64,000 nucleotides of DNA from Nonomuraea polychroma (GTDB lineage Bacteria; Actinomycetota; Actinomycetes; Streptosporangiales; Streptosporangiaceae), in NCBI RefSeq assembly GCF_004011505.1, contig NZ_SAUN01000001.1, positions 6,785,501-6,849,500 of the forward strand, in the 5' to 3' direction. Position 1 is the first letter of the stretch, and each line of letters begins with the position of its first letter. The position numbers were made by a program, and so were the translations under genes. Of the stretch, positions 16,708-23,810 are shown one piece after another. The notes beneath the pieces were generated by a model. That model ran no database searches and had not been told where the DNA came from. It saw only the letters and a list, made by a program, of their open reading frames with translations.

Positions 16708-17477
16708 CAGCCCCCCAGCTCTGTCAGCGTCGCCGTCATCAGCTCGCGCAGCAACGCGCCCGCCAGCTTCTCGTGCGTGTGCTCCACGGACAGCCCCTTG
16801 GCGACGCGTTCCCGGTAGATCTCCCGCTCGCGTGCGTCAGTGTAGGGCAGCGCGGTCATGCCGACGATCACGGTGACCCGGGTGCCGCCGCGCGGCAGGA
16901 CGGCGACGACATGTGTACGCAGGCAGGTCTCGTCGGGCGCGCCGAACCACCCGGACTTGATCCCCGCGTCGGGCGCCCCGATCGCCTCCCGGACGCCGAA
17001 CGCCTGCTCCGGCCCGACCTGCCGCATCCACTCCAGCACGGTCGCCGCGGCCGGGTCCCCCGCGACGGCGGACTGCGCGAACGCCGCGTAGGCGGTGGCG
17101 ACCTCGTCGGCGGCCACCTCGACGGACCCGAAACGCGACGGGTCCCCATTGGGCGGCGACCAGGCCACGCCGGTGCGCCGGCGGATGTCGTCGAGGATCA
17201 CGCCCGGCCCTACGGCGAGCCAGAGGTTGAGCGTGTCGGCGTTGGAGGAGATGACGACGGAGGGCTCGGCGTGGCGGCGCCACCGTTCGGCGTCGGGGAT
17301 TCGGGCCGCGCTCACCCACGCGTACAGGGGCTTGAGCAGCGAGGCGCAGCGCAGCCGCGCCAGGCCGGAGCTGACGCAGACCGTGCGGGCGGGTGGCCCG
17401 CCGTAGCCGCGCCTGATGCCGGCCGCCTGTACGCCGGCACCGTGATCAAGGTCGTCGAGCAGCTCGTTGAACGCCAC
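16707..17477 (-). CDS. Class A beta-lactamase-like serine hydrolase
   Basis: A 256-residue protein with the active-site motifs of the beta-lactamase/DD-peptidase fold: Ser-x-x-Lys in ASLLKPLYAW, SSNADTLNLW in the position of SDN, and KSGW in DAGIKSGWFG. No signal peptide precedes VAFNELLDDLDH, so unlike the lipoprotein at 3.5 kb this one appears cytoplasmic. Either its role differs from cell-wall chemistry or the start is misjudged. The GTG at 17477 has GGTGGGA a few bases upstream; a second GTG lies at 17486. It sits between TetR (16-base gap) and the MBL gene (overlap). Confidence 0.75.
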   Translation of the reverse strand: MAFNELLDDLDHGAGVQAAGIRRGYGGPPARTVCVSSGLARLRCASLLKPLYAWVSAARIPDAERWRRHAEPSVVISSNADTLNLWLAVGPGVILDDIRRRTGVAWSPPNGDPSRFGSVEVAADEVATAYAAFAQSAVAGDPAAATVLEWMRQVGPEQAFGVREAIGAPDAGIKSGWFGAPDETCLRTHVVAVLPRGGTRVTVIVGMTALPYTDAREREIYRERVAKGLSVEHTHEKLAGALLRELMTATLTELGG

Positions 17478-17493
17478 GAATCCCACCGTAGAC

Positions 17494-18120
17494 CTATGAA
17501 CGCTCTCCCCAACGGCCTTCGTACCACTCCAGGGTGGGTGGGTCGCCGGGCAGCTCGGTCCGCCCCGGAGCGCGCAGGCCGTCCAGCGCGATGGCCAGCA
17601 ACCGCTGCTTGACGTGCTGGTGCTGCTCGCTGGGCGGTCCGGGGGCCGGGCGGCTGAACTGCTCGATGAGCAGCGAGACGTCGAGCATGGTGACGTCGTC
17701 CCTGAGCACACCGGCCTCGCGGGCCCGGGAGATCAGCCGGTCGGCCAGCTCCGTGGCCTTCCGCGACGTGCGCCACATGTCCTCGGTGACCTCGATGGTG
17801 CCCGCGACGGGCGCGAGCGCGCCGGATCTGAGCGCCACGCAGGTGCGCACGTACAGCTCCAGACCTGCCCACGGGTCCTCCTCGGCGAGCGCGGCCTCGG
17901 CGGCCTCGACGACCCGCTCCATCGCGATCAGGCACAGCCGCTGGAGCAGCTCCTCCTTGGTGCGGTAGCGGCGGTAGAGGCTGCCCATGCCCACGCCGGC
18001 CTGTTTGGCGATGGCCGACACCGGCGCGTCGAACCCCTGCGTGGTGAACACCTCGTGGGCCGCCTGCAGCAGTCGCAGATCGTTGCGTGCCGCCTCGGCC
18101 TGCCTGCCGCGTGTCGCCAT
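17494..18120 (-). CDS. TetR family regulator
   Basis: A 208-residue repressor. The N-terminal HTH is DLRLLQAAHEVFTTQGFDAP, then SAIAKQAGVGMGSLYRRYRT, a standard TetR_N domain at about 15-62. The helical ligand domain ends DGLRAPGRTELPGD. An ATG six codons upstream (18138) is possible. It is divergent from the quinone oxidoreductase gene, and two perfect 7-bp-arm palindromes lie between them, so autoregulation plus control of the oxidoreductase is the simplest reading. The downstream serine hydrolase and MBL genes would share its promoter. Confidence 0.92.
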   Translation of the reverse strand: MATRGRQAEAARNDLRLLQAAHEVFTTQGFDAPVSAIAKQAGVGMGSLYRRYRTKEELLQRLCLIAMERVVEAAEAALAEEDPWAGLELYVRTCVALRSGALAPVAGTIEVTEDMWRTSRKATELADRLISRAREAGVLRDDVTMLDVSLLIEQFSRPAPGPPSEQHQHVKQRLLAIALDGLRAPGRTELPGDPPTLEWYEGRWGERS

Positions 18121-18142
18121 GGGGTCCAGGATAGCCATGTTG

Positions 18143-18159
18143 CGGAGCGTTCCGCTCCG
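18143..18159. promoter_or_regulatory. TetR operator 1
   Basis: CGGAGCG, spacer TTC, CGCTCCG: a perfect palindrome 22 bases upstream of the TetR ATG (18120). It shares both 7-bp arms with the second site. Confidence 0.8.
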
Positions 18160-18165
18160 ATATAG

Positions 18166-18190
18166 ATTTCGGAGCGAAACGCTCCGAAAT
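18166..18190. promoter_or_regulatory. TetR operator 2
   Basis: Arms ATTTCGGAGCG and CGCTCCGAAAT around an AAA spacer form an 11-bp perfect inverted repeat. Its centre is 27 bp from operator 1. It ends just before the GGGAGG ribosome-binding site (18194-18199) of the oxidoreductase gene. Confidence 0.85.
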
Positions 18191-18205
18191 TATGGGAGGC
18201 ATGTC

Positions 18206-19132
18206 ATGCGTGCGGTGGTCTTGAGGCAGTACGGCGGGCCTGAGGCGCTCCGGGTCGAGAAGGTGCCGGACCCCGTCGCCGGGCCAGGGCAGGTGCTGGT
18301 GGAGGTCGCGGTGGCGGGCGTCACGTTCGTGGAGACGCAGGTGCGGGCGGACCGGGGCCCGCGGCGGGCCGAGCTGCCCGCGATCCTCGGCAACGGGGTC
18401 GCCGGGACCGTGCTGGCGGTGGGCGAAGGTGTGGACGAGACGCTGGCCGGCACGCGGGTGGTCAGCACGCTGAACGGCTACGGGGGTTACGCGGAGCTGG
18501 CGGTGGCGAGCGCCGGCGACCTTATCCCGGTGCCCGAGGGCCTGTCGCTGGAGATCGCGGTGGCGCTGCTGGCCGACGGGCGCACCGCCGTCGGCCTGGC
18601 CAGGGCCGCCGCGCCGCGGCCCGGCGAGTGGGTGCTGGTGGAGGCGGCGGGCGGCGGCGTGGGCAGCCTGCTGGTGCAACTGGCCCGTGCCGCCGGGGCG
18701 CGGGTCATCGGCGCGGCGAGCAGCGCGGGCAAACGCGAGCTCGCCGCGAGCCTGGGCGCCGAGCTGACCGTCGACTACACCGATCCGGGCTGGACCGACG
18801 TGGTGCGCGCGGCGACCGGCGGCCTGGACGTGGTCTTCGACGGGGTGGGCGGCGAGATCGGCGCGGCGGCCCAGGAGCTGCTCAAGGACGGGGGCAGACT
18901 CAGCGCGTACGGCATGGCCGGCGGTCCCATGACCACCCCCGGCCCGCGCGTGACGGCCGTCCCCTGGCCGCAGACCGACCTGCGCGAGTTGTCGAGAGCG
19001 GCGCTGGCGGAGGCCGTGGCAGGCCGCCTGCGTCCCACGATCGGCGCCGTGCTCCCCTTGGAGTCCGCCGCCGAGGCGCATGCGGCCATCGAGTCGCGCG
19101 CGGTCAGAGGCAAGACCCTGCTGGTGCCGTGA
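18206..19132 (+). CDS. Zinc-binding-type alcohol dehydrogenase / NADPH:quinone oxidoreductase
   Basis: A 308-residue medium-chain dehydrogenase of the quinone reductase (Qor/zeta-crystallin) branch. It opens MRAVVLRQYGGPEALRVEKV and has the NADPH-binding glycine motif VEAAGGGVGSLLVQLARAAG at about 145-165, then VVFDGVGGEIG. No structural zinc cysteines are visible, as expected for quinone reductases. GGGAGG is spaced 6 bases from the ATG. It is divergent from, and probably repressed by, the adjacent TetR protein. A detoxification role for reactive carbonyls or quinones is inference. Confidence 0.9.
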   Translation: MRAVVLRQYGGPEALRVEKVPDPVAGPGQVLVEVAVAGVTFVETQVRADRGPRRAELPAILGNGVAGTVLAVGEGVDETLAGTRVVSTLNGYGGYAELAVASAGDLIPVPEGLSLEIAVALLADGRTAVGLARAAAPRPGEWVLVEAAGGGVGSLLVQLARAAGARVIGAASSAGKRELAASLGAELTVDYTDPGWTDVVRAATGGLDVVFDGVGGEIGAAAQELLKDGGRLSAYGMAGGPMTTPGPRVTAVPWPQTDLRELSRAALAEAVAGRLRPTIGAVLPLESAAEAHAAIESRAVRGKTLLVP

Positions 19133-19164
19133 GGGCGTCGGCCGACGGGGACTGAACGCCTCGC

Positions 19165-19617
19165 TCAGAGACCGGACCGCGCCAGCGACAGGGCGAGCGC
19201 CACCGGTGCCAAAGCCACCAGCACCACGGCGGCCGTCACCTTCCAGCGCCTGGCCACCCCGGTCTCCGTCACGAACGCCGCCACGATCCCCGCCCCCGCG
19301 AACGCCGCCCCGGCCGCGACCGCGTCGGCCACCTGGGAGCTCCACGACGGCAAAGCCTCCCCGGCCAGCCTGAACGCCACCAGCGCCCCGGCCGCCGCCA
19401 GCGCCACCCGCCGCCCGGGCCGCACGTCCACCCGCTCCAGGGCCAGCGCGGCCCCGGCGAACAGGGCCAGCGAGATCACCACGACCATTCCCACGGCCGG
19501 GATCAGGCATCCCCAGTCCTCGCAACCCACGCCTGCCCAGGCCAGGCGCACGGTCGCCCACCACAGCACCCCCAGGGCCGCGCACACCGCGGCCGCTCGC
19601 CCCATTCGCCCCGTCAT
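19165..19617 (-). CDS. Small integral membrane protein of unknown function
   Basis: A 150-residue, Ala-rich protein with four hydrophobic stretches: AAAVCAALGVLWWATVRLAW, then IPAVGMVVVISLALFAGAAL, then ADAVAAGAAFAGAGIVAAFV, and finally VTAAVVLVALAPVALALSL. Cysteines in GVGCEDWGCLIP sit in the first external loop and could pair. I recognise no family. The start at the ATG 19617 (MTGRMGRAA) avoids an unlikely Gly-rich leader in the longer frame. It is convergent with the oxidoreductase gene. Confidence 0.6.
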   Translation of the reverse strand: MTGRMGRAAAVCAALGVLWWATVRLAWAGVGCEDWGCLIPAVGMVVVISLALFAGAALALERVDVRPGRRVALAAAGALVAFRLAGEALPSWSSQVADAVAAGAAFAGAGIVAAFVTETGVARRWKVTAAVVLVALAPVALALSLARSGL

Positions 19618-19684
19618 AGCACCAATGCTCCCACCAGCCGAAACCCAGAACCCATCGCCCGCGCGTTGAACGCCACCTCCCCCC

Positions 19685-19812
19685 GTCTCGGGGGCCGTGG
19701 TCGGCACTCCGGCGTTCATGTCCCCCGAACAGGTCCGAGGCGGCGAGGGTGGGCCCCAGCGACGTGTTCGCCCTGGGGGCGGTGCTGGTGTTCGCCGCCA
19801 CCCGAGGGGTCG
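19685..19812 (+). pseudogene. Serine/threonine protein kinase remnant
   Basis: One frame reads VVGTPAFMSPEQVRGGEGGP, the activation-segment/APE region of actinobacterial Ser/Thr kinases (GTPxFMSPEQ). A second frame then continues GPSDVFALGAVLVFAATRG, the subdomain IX pattern (SDVFALGxVLxFAxTG). A single base change near 19750 separates them. No catalytic loop, P-loop or C-lobe remains. The remnant abuts the stop of the TPR gene. Confidence 0.7.
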
Positions 19813-21522
19813 TCAGGAGAAGAGACTCGCCCGGCGGTCGTCCGCGTCGGCATCGGCGGCACGGCCCAGTGCGCGCAGGGCGATGGCCCGGTTGGTGTAG
19901 AGATCCGGCTGCGGCTGCAACTCGATGGCTCGGCTCAGGTCCTCGACCGCGCCCTCCACATCTCCGGCCGTGTACCGCAACACTCCCCGGTTCCCCCAAG
20001 CGGCCGCCAGTCCGGGCGCGCCCTCCACGGCCTGGTCCAGCGCCGCCCTGGCCTCGGCGAGCCGTCCGGCCGCCGTCTCCAGCTGGCCGAGGACCGTGAG
20101 CAGATGCGGGTTGCCGGGCACGAGAGCGAGCCCGGCCATGACGTCGACCCTGGCCTCCTCGTCCCTGCCCGTGGCGGCCAGCAGCCCGGCGCGGTTGATG
20201 TAGGCGTCCAGGTAGCCCGGGTCCAGCTCGATCACATGGCCCAGGTCGGCGAGCGCGCCCCCGGTGTCGCCGCGTACGGTCCGCAGCTCGGCCCGGTTGT
20301 AGTACGCCTCGGGCAGCGGCGGCCCGGCCCGCATCGCCCGCTCGTAGTCCGCCAGCGCCTCCTCGTGCTGCCCGAGCTTGAACAGCAGGTTCCCGCGTTC
20401 CAGGTAGTAGTCGGGGAAGAAGGGGTCGACGGCGATCGCGGCCGCGTAGTCCTCCAGCGCCTCCTTGGTGTGCCCCAGCGCGGCGAGCAGCTGGGCCCGG
20501 TTGGCCAGCAGCACCATCCGATGCAGCGGATGCCGCTCCCCCAGCTCGCGTGCCAGCTCGATGGCCGATTCGACGAGCGACAATGCGGCGCCGAGATGCC
20601 CGTGCCGCAACTCGATCAAGGCGAGCCCGTTGCGGTCGAAGCCGAGCTTGAAGGCGCGCTCGGCGGGGTCGGGCAGGATGGTGGAGATGGCGATCGCCTC
20701 GTTGATCCAGCGCCTGGCCCTGAGAAGGTCGCGCCGCGCGGGGTCGGGGTGGCGGGCGTCGAGCATGGCGGTGCCGTACGCGCTGGCGGCGTGCATCGCC
20801 GGGTCCTGGCTGGCGGCACGCACCTGATCCCAGACCGCGTGGGCCTCCGCGGTCCGGCCCAGTCCGGCGAGCGCGGTCGCGGTGCGCTGGGCGAAGGTCC
20901 ACCACCGCGCCCCGCCCGGCTCGGTGCGGGCCATGCCGCGCTCCCCCAGCTCGACGACGGCGTGCAGGAAACCCTCCCGCATGGAGCGATCCACCAGCGC
21001 CCACAACTCGTCGGTGTCGCGGACGTCGGGAGCGGGCTCGGGGCCGTCCGAGTACAACATGATCGCCAGCGTGGCGGGCTGGATCCGCCGCATCATGACG
21101 TCGAGCAGCTCCAGGTCCGTCGAGTCGGCCTCGGCCACGTTGCACACGGCCAGCGTCCGTCCCGGGGGCACGGCGTCGCGGACGAACTCCGCGATCCCGT
21201 TGGCCAGCCGCAGCGTGCGGCGCGGCGCGGGCACGAGGATGCGCTCGTCGTCGGTCAGCCCGGCGTCGATCGTGGCGCGCCGCGCCGGGACCAGATCGAC
21301 CAGGTCGGGCGCCGCCGCGCGGATCTCGATGTCATGGGCTCCCACCAGGTCGGCGGACCGTTCCAGGGCTTGCGGCACCAGATGACGCAACAAGGCCGCG
21401 GCGACCGTGTAAGGGCCGCCCGGCCGCCGATGCCCGTCGATCATTGGCATCAGCAGCCGCGCGACCTCCCATCGGGAAGGTGGTTCGCCCTGGACTCTTA
21501 AGTGGGACCTCGCCTCAGTCAC
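19813..21522 (-). CDS. TPR-repeat protein with degenerate ATPase-like N-terminus
   Basis: A 569-residue soluble protein. From about residue 285 to the end there are serial TPR units, for example LANRAQLLAALGHTKEALED, LERGNLLFKLGQHEEALADY, YNRAELRTVRGDTGGALADL, and WGNRGVLRYTAGDVEGAVED. The N-terminal part contains LAVCNVAEADSTDLELLDVM, which resembles the Walker B/sensor strand of STAND-type ATPases, but no Walker A P-loop is visible, so ATP use is doubtful. The chosen GTG (21522) overlaps the TGA of a 24-codon upstream ORF (GTGA), implying translational coupling. A longer in-frame start at 21687 would read through that small ORF. The likely role is peptide or protein binding. Partner unknown. 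Confidence 0.75.
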   Translation of the reverse strand: MTEARSHLRVQGEPPSRWEVARLLMPMIDGHRRPGGPYTVAAALLRHLVPQALERSADLVGAHDIEIRAAAPDLVDLVPARRATIDAGLTDDERILVPAPRRTLRLANGIAEFVRDAVPPGRTLAVCNVAEADSTDLELLDVMMRRIQPATLAIMLYSDGPEPAPDVRDTDELWALVDRSMREGFLHAVVELGERGMARTEPGGARWWTFAQRTATALAGLGRTAEAHAVWDQVRAASQDPAMHAASAYGTAMLDARHPDPARRDLLRARRWINEAIAISTILPDPAERAFKLGFDRNGLALIELRHGHLGAALSLVESAIELARELGERHPLHRMVLLANRAQLLAALGHTKEALEDYAAAIAVDPFFPDYYLERGNLLFKLGQHEEALADYERAMRAGPPLPEAYYNRAELRTVRGDTGGALADLGHVIELDPGYLDAYINRAGLLAATGRDEEARVDVMAGLALVPGNPHLLTVLGQLETAAGRLAEARAALDQAVEGAPGLAAAWGNRGVLRYTAGDVEGAVEDLSRAIELQPQPDLYTNRAIALRALGRAADADADDRRASLFS

Positions 21523-21593
21523 CCCTTGTGAATGACGCTGGAGGTCCCTGCCAGCCTTGCGGTCCCAGGCTTGCGGACGACGATGCGCTTCAT
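21519..21593 (-). CDS. 24-residue coupled small ORF upstream of TPR gene
   Basis: ATG AAG CGC begins a 24-codon frame that opens MKRIVVRKPGTARL and ends SSVIHKG-stop. GGAGAGG lies 8 bases before the ATG (21602-21608), a far better ribosome-binding site than any before the TPR GTG. Its stop overlaps the TPR start as GTGA. The peptide is very basic, with no Cys and no hydrophobic signal segment. It could be a translational leader, a bound signalling peptide, or a peptide precursor. It is unlike any family that I can name. Confidence 0.5.
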   Translation of the reverse strand: MKRIVVRKPGTARLAGTSSVIHKG

Positions 21594-21615
21594 GACGCGT
21601 GCCTCTCCACTCGGG

Positions 21616-21647
21616 GGGGTGACTCCTCCCTATTCTTAGGGCACCCC
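21616..21647. promoter_or_regulatory. Leader hairpin upstream of the small ORF/TPR unit
   Basis: Outer arms GGGGTG (21616-21621) and CACCCC (21642-21647) enclose inner arms CCCTA (21628-21632) and TAGGG (21637-21641) around TTCT. The structure lies just 5' of the ribosome-binding site of the small ORF in the leftward transcript. The DNA from 21630 to 21730 is notably AT-richer than its surroundings and probably holds the promoter. Confidence 0.4.
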
Positions 21648-21726
21648 TACGAATACCAAGGTTCGTGGTGAATAAGCCCGTGGCCAATGGCTAAAAAGCA
21701 GTTGCCTTTTGACTGGATAATCTAAC

Positions 21727-22989
21727 CTATTTGGACCGAAACCAGCGGAGCAATGCTGTGGTGCGCGCCTGGTCGGATTCTTCCATCAAGTCGCACAAGC
21801 AGCGACCCAGCAGCGTGACCGACCGGCAGCAGCCGGGCCCCGGCAGGTTCCTCGCGCGGACGATAATCGTGGCCCGTTCGATCAGCCGCTCCAGGCTGGG
21901 CTCCCCGCCGCCCTTGAGCGAGCGGGTGTTCCAAGGACAGGACGCGGTGTCCGAGCAGGCCGTCTTGGAGATGTACGGAGCCGCCGCCCCACTGTCGAGC
22001 CGCAGCGGATCGGCACGTTTGATCTTCAGGTCGGCCAGCGCCTTGGCGGCCACGCGAGACACGACGAGAAGGTCGTGGTTCTTGCGCTTGCGTACCTTCC
22101 CGGGCACGGCCGTCGTGGCCGGCAGGGCGAGCAACATCGCCCCTGCCATCAGCCCGCCGCCCACCAGCATGCTCCAGCCCAGTTGCTCCTGGAACCAGAT
22201 GACCGCGATCGCCGTGACCCACAGGGGCTGCGACGACATCAGGATCGCGCTCGGCACCGGAGGGACGTGGGCCTGGCCGTACGAGCGGGCCAGGAACCCC
22301 AGCGCACACGAGACCACGGACAGATGCGCCATCAGCACCCAGTCCGGCGCGTCGGCCGGCAGGGCGATCCCGTCGCGCGCCCCGACGGCCCCGGTGAGCA
22401 GGCCGATGGTGAGGAGCTGGATCACGGTCAGCGCGTACGGATGGAACGTGCCGCCCTTGGACAACTGGCCGAGCATGAGCGTGTGCCCGGCGTAGAGTCC
22501 AGCCGCGAAGAGCGTGGCCGCGAGCGCGAGCAGCGAGAACTCGTGCTCCTCCACCCCGCGCATCAGCGTGAACGCCGTCATGCCGGCCAGGGCCAGCACG
22601 ACGCCTGCCCAGATCCGGCGCGGCACCCTCGACTTGAAGACGAAGAGCGCCAGGACCGGCGTGATCACGACACTGCACCCGACGGCGAACCCCGACACGG
22701 CCGACGGCAGGCTGTCCAGCGCGACGGCCTGGGCCGTCTGCCCGACCCCGAACGTGACCCCCAGAACGACCCCGTTGATCCACGTGCCCCGTGAAAGCCC
22801 CCGAAGGCAGTGCGGCCGGATGAGAAGGAGCGTCAGCGCGGCGATCAGATACCGCTCGGCGAGCAGGTCCTCCACTGGTAACCGGTCCATCAGATCTTTC
22901 ATCAGCGGGAAGGCCGACCCCCAAGCGGCACTGACGAACAACAGAAGCACGGCTCCCAGGAGGGGGCGGGGAGCGGGCACGACTGCCAT
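21727..22989 (-). CDS. EamA/DMT-superfamily transporter with extra C-terminal domain
   Basis: A 420-residue protein. Residues 1 to about 300 form the normal ten-helix DMT transporter: LGAVLLLFVSAAWGSAFPLM in the first helix, paired EamA halves, and a last helix around LVGGGLMAGAMLLAL. About 115 further cytoplasmic residues follow VRKRKNHD. They are unlike the family and contain ACSDTASCPW and GPGCCRSVTLLGRCLCDLME, seven Cys in all. ATGs at 23001 and 22989 are both possible starts. Substrate unknown; family members export amino acids, metabolites or drugs. It lies upstream of the TPR unit on the same strand. Confidence 0.8.
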   Translation of the reverse strand: MAVVPAPRPLLGAVLLLFVSAAWGSAFPLMKDLMDRLPVEDLLAERYLIAALTLLLIRPHCLRGLSRGTWINGVVLGVTFGVGQTAQAVALDSLPSAVSGFAVGCSVVITPVLALFVFKSRVPRRIWAGVVLALAGMTAFTLMRGVEEHEFSLLALAATLFAAGLYAGHTLMLGQLSKGGTFHPYALTVIQLLTIGLLTGAVGARDGIALPADAPDWVLMAHLSVVSCALGFLARSYGQAHVPPVPSAILMSSQPLWVTAIAVIWFQEQLGWSMLVGGGLMAGAMLLALPATTAVPGKVRKRKNHDLLVVSRVAAKALADLKIKRADPLRLDSGAAAPYISKTACSDTASCPWNTRSLKGGGEPSLERLIERATIIVRARNLPGPGCCRSVTLLGRCLCDLMEESDQARTTALLRWFRSK

Positions 22990-23001
22990 GCCCAAAAGCA
23001 T

Positions 23002-23321
23002 CTCACTACTATTTGCAGCCGCAGATGTACAGGGCGCATCCGGTGAGGTTCCTCTACCACTCGGAGGTAAGACCCTCACCCACGGGCTTGCACATCCATA
23101 CCGGGGGAAGGACGGGGTCGCTGTATTTCCCTCATGCCCCGAATGGGGAAATCGGCGTTTCCTGCGGGATAAAGCACCGACAGGAAGTCATGCCGCGCGA
23201 TGATGGGGATTGGCGGAGATCGGCGGGGACATCACGCCGGGGGGTCCGGGAGTGGTCACCGGGAAAGACGGAAGGGTGGCCCCAGGAGGGGGTGGGTGGG
23301 GCCGTGCCGGACATGCGGGGG
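23002..23321. other. Intergenic region upstream of DMT transporter
   Basis: I support no gene here. In the leftward transcript a leader stem is possible: GGTGAGG (23042-23048) pairs with CCTCACC (23074-23080), and CCTC (23051-23054) pairs with GAGG (23064-23067) inside it, 40-80 bases before the transporter start. The part near 23260-23300 is G-rich. Confidence 0.4.
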
Positions 23322-23810
23322 TCAGAGCTCGAGGACGGCCGGCAGGACCAGGCGTTTCTCGCCGTAGACGACGGTCAGGTCGCCCACGCGCCGCCTGGAC
23401 AGCTCACGCCAGCCCTGGCGCTCGTACAACGCGAGCGCGGCCTCCTGGTTGAGCGTCGTGTCCCCGGTGACGCTGTGGAACCCGAGCTCCACCGCGCGCT
23501 GCTCGAGCGCGCCGAGCATGGCCGCGCCGAAGCCACGCCGCTGGAAGTCGGGATGGACTCTCAGGCGGCAGATCTCCGCCGTCGTGGTGTCCACCGGTCT
23601 CAGCCCGCCCATGGCGACGACGTGCGAAGACACCTCACCGACGAGGAAGTCCCCGCCGCACGCCAGGTAGATCTCCTGGATGCGCGGGAAGTCGTCGTCG
23701 TAGTAGACGCCGTCGCCGGGAAACAGACCCACCTCCGCGAGGCAGATCTGATGGAGCGCGAGGATTGTGTCGAGATCGGACCAGCGATAGCGCCGGATCG
23801 TCAACTTCAT
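23322..23810 (-). CDS. GNAT family N-acetyltransferase
   Basis: A 162-residue single-domain acetyltransferase starting MKLTIRRYRWSDLDTILALH. Acetyl-CoA binding motif A is LRVHPDFQRRGFGAAMLGAL (Q/R-x-x-G-F/x-G), and motif B contains TTLNQEAALALYERQGW. The ATG overlaps the stop of the upstream regulator gene by 4 bases (ATGA), so the two are translationally coupled. The regulator may act through, or control, this enzyme. Substrate unknown. Confidence 0.9.
   Translation of the reverse strand: MKLTIRRYRWSDLDTILALHQICLAEVGLFPGDGVYYDDDFPRIQEIYLACGGDFLVGEVSSHVVAMGGLRPVDTTTAEICRLRVHPDFQRRGFGAAMLGALEQRAVELGFHSVTGDTTLNQEAALALYERQGWRELSRRRVGDLTVVYGEKRLVLPAVLEL

Noticed and set aside
17312..21145. A very long leftward open frame of 1277 codons
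   Set aside because: It crosses antisense and out of frame through the oxidoreductase, TetR and TPR genes and encodes Arg/Gly-rich low-complexity protein; it is a GC-bias artefact.
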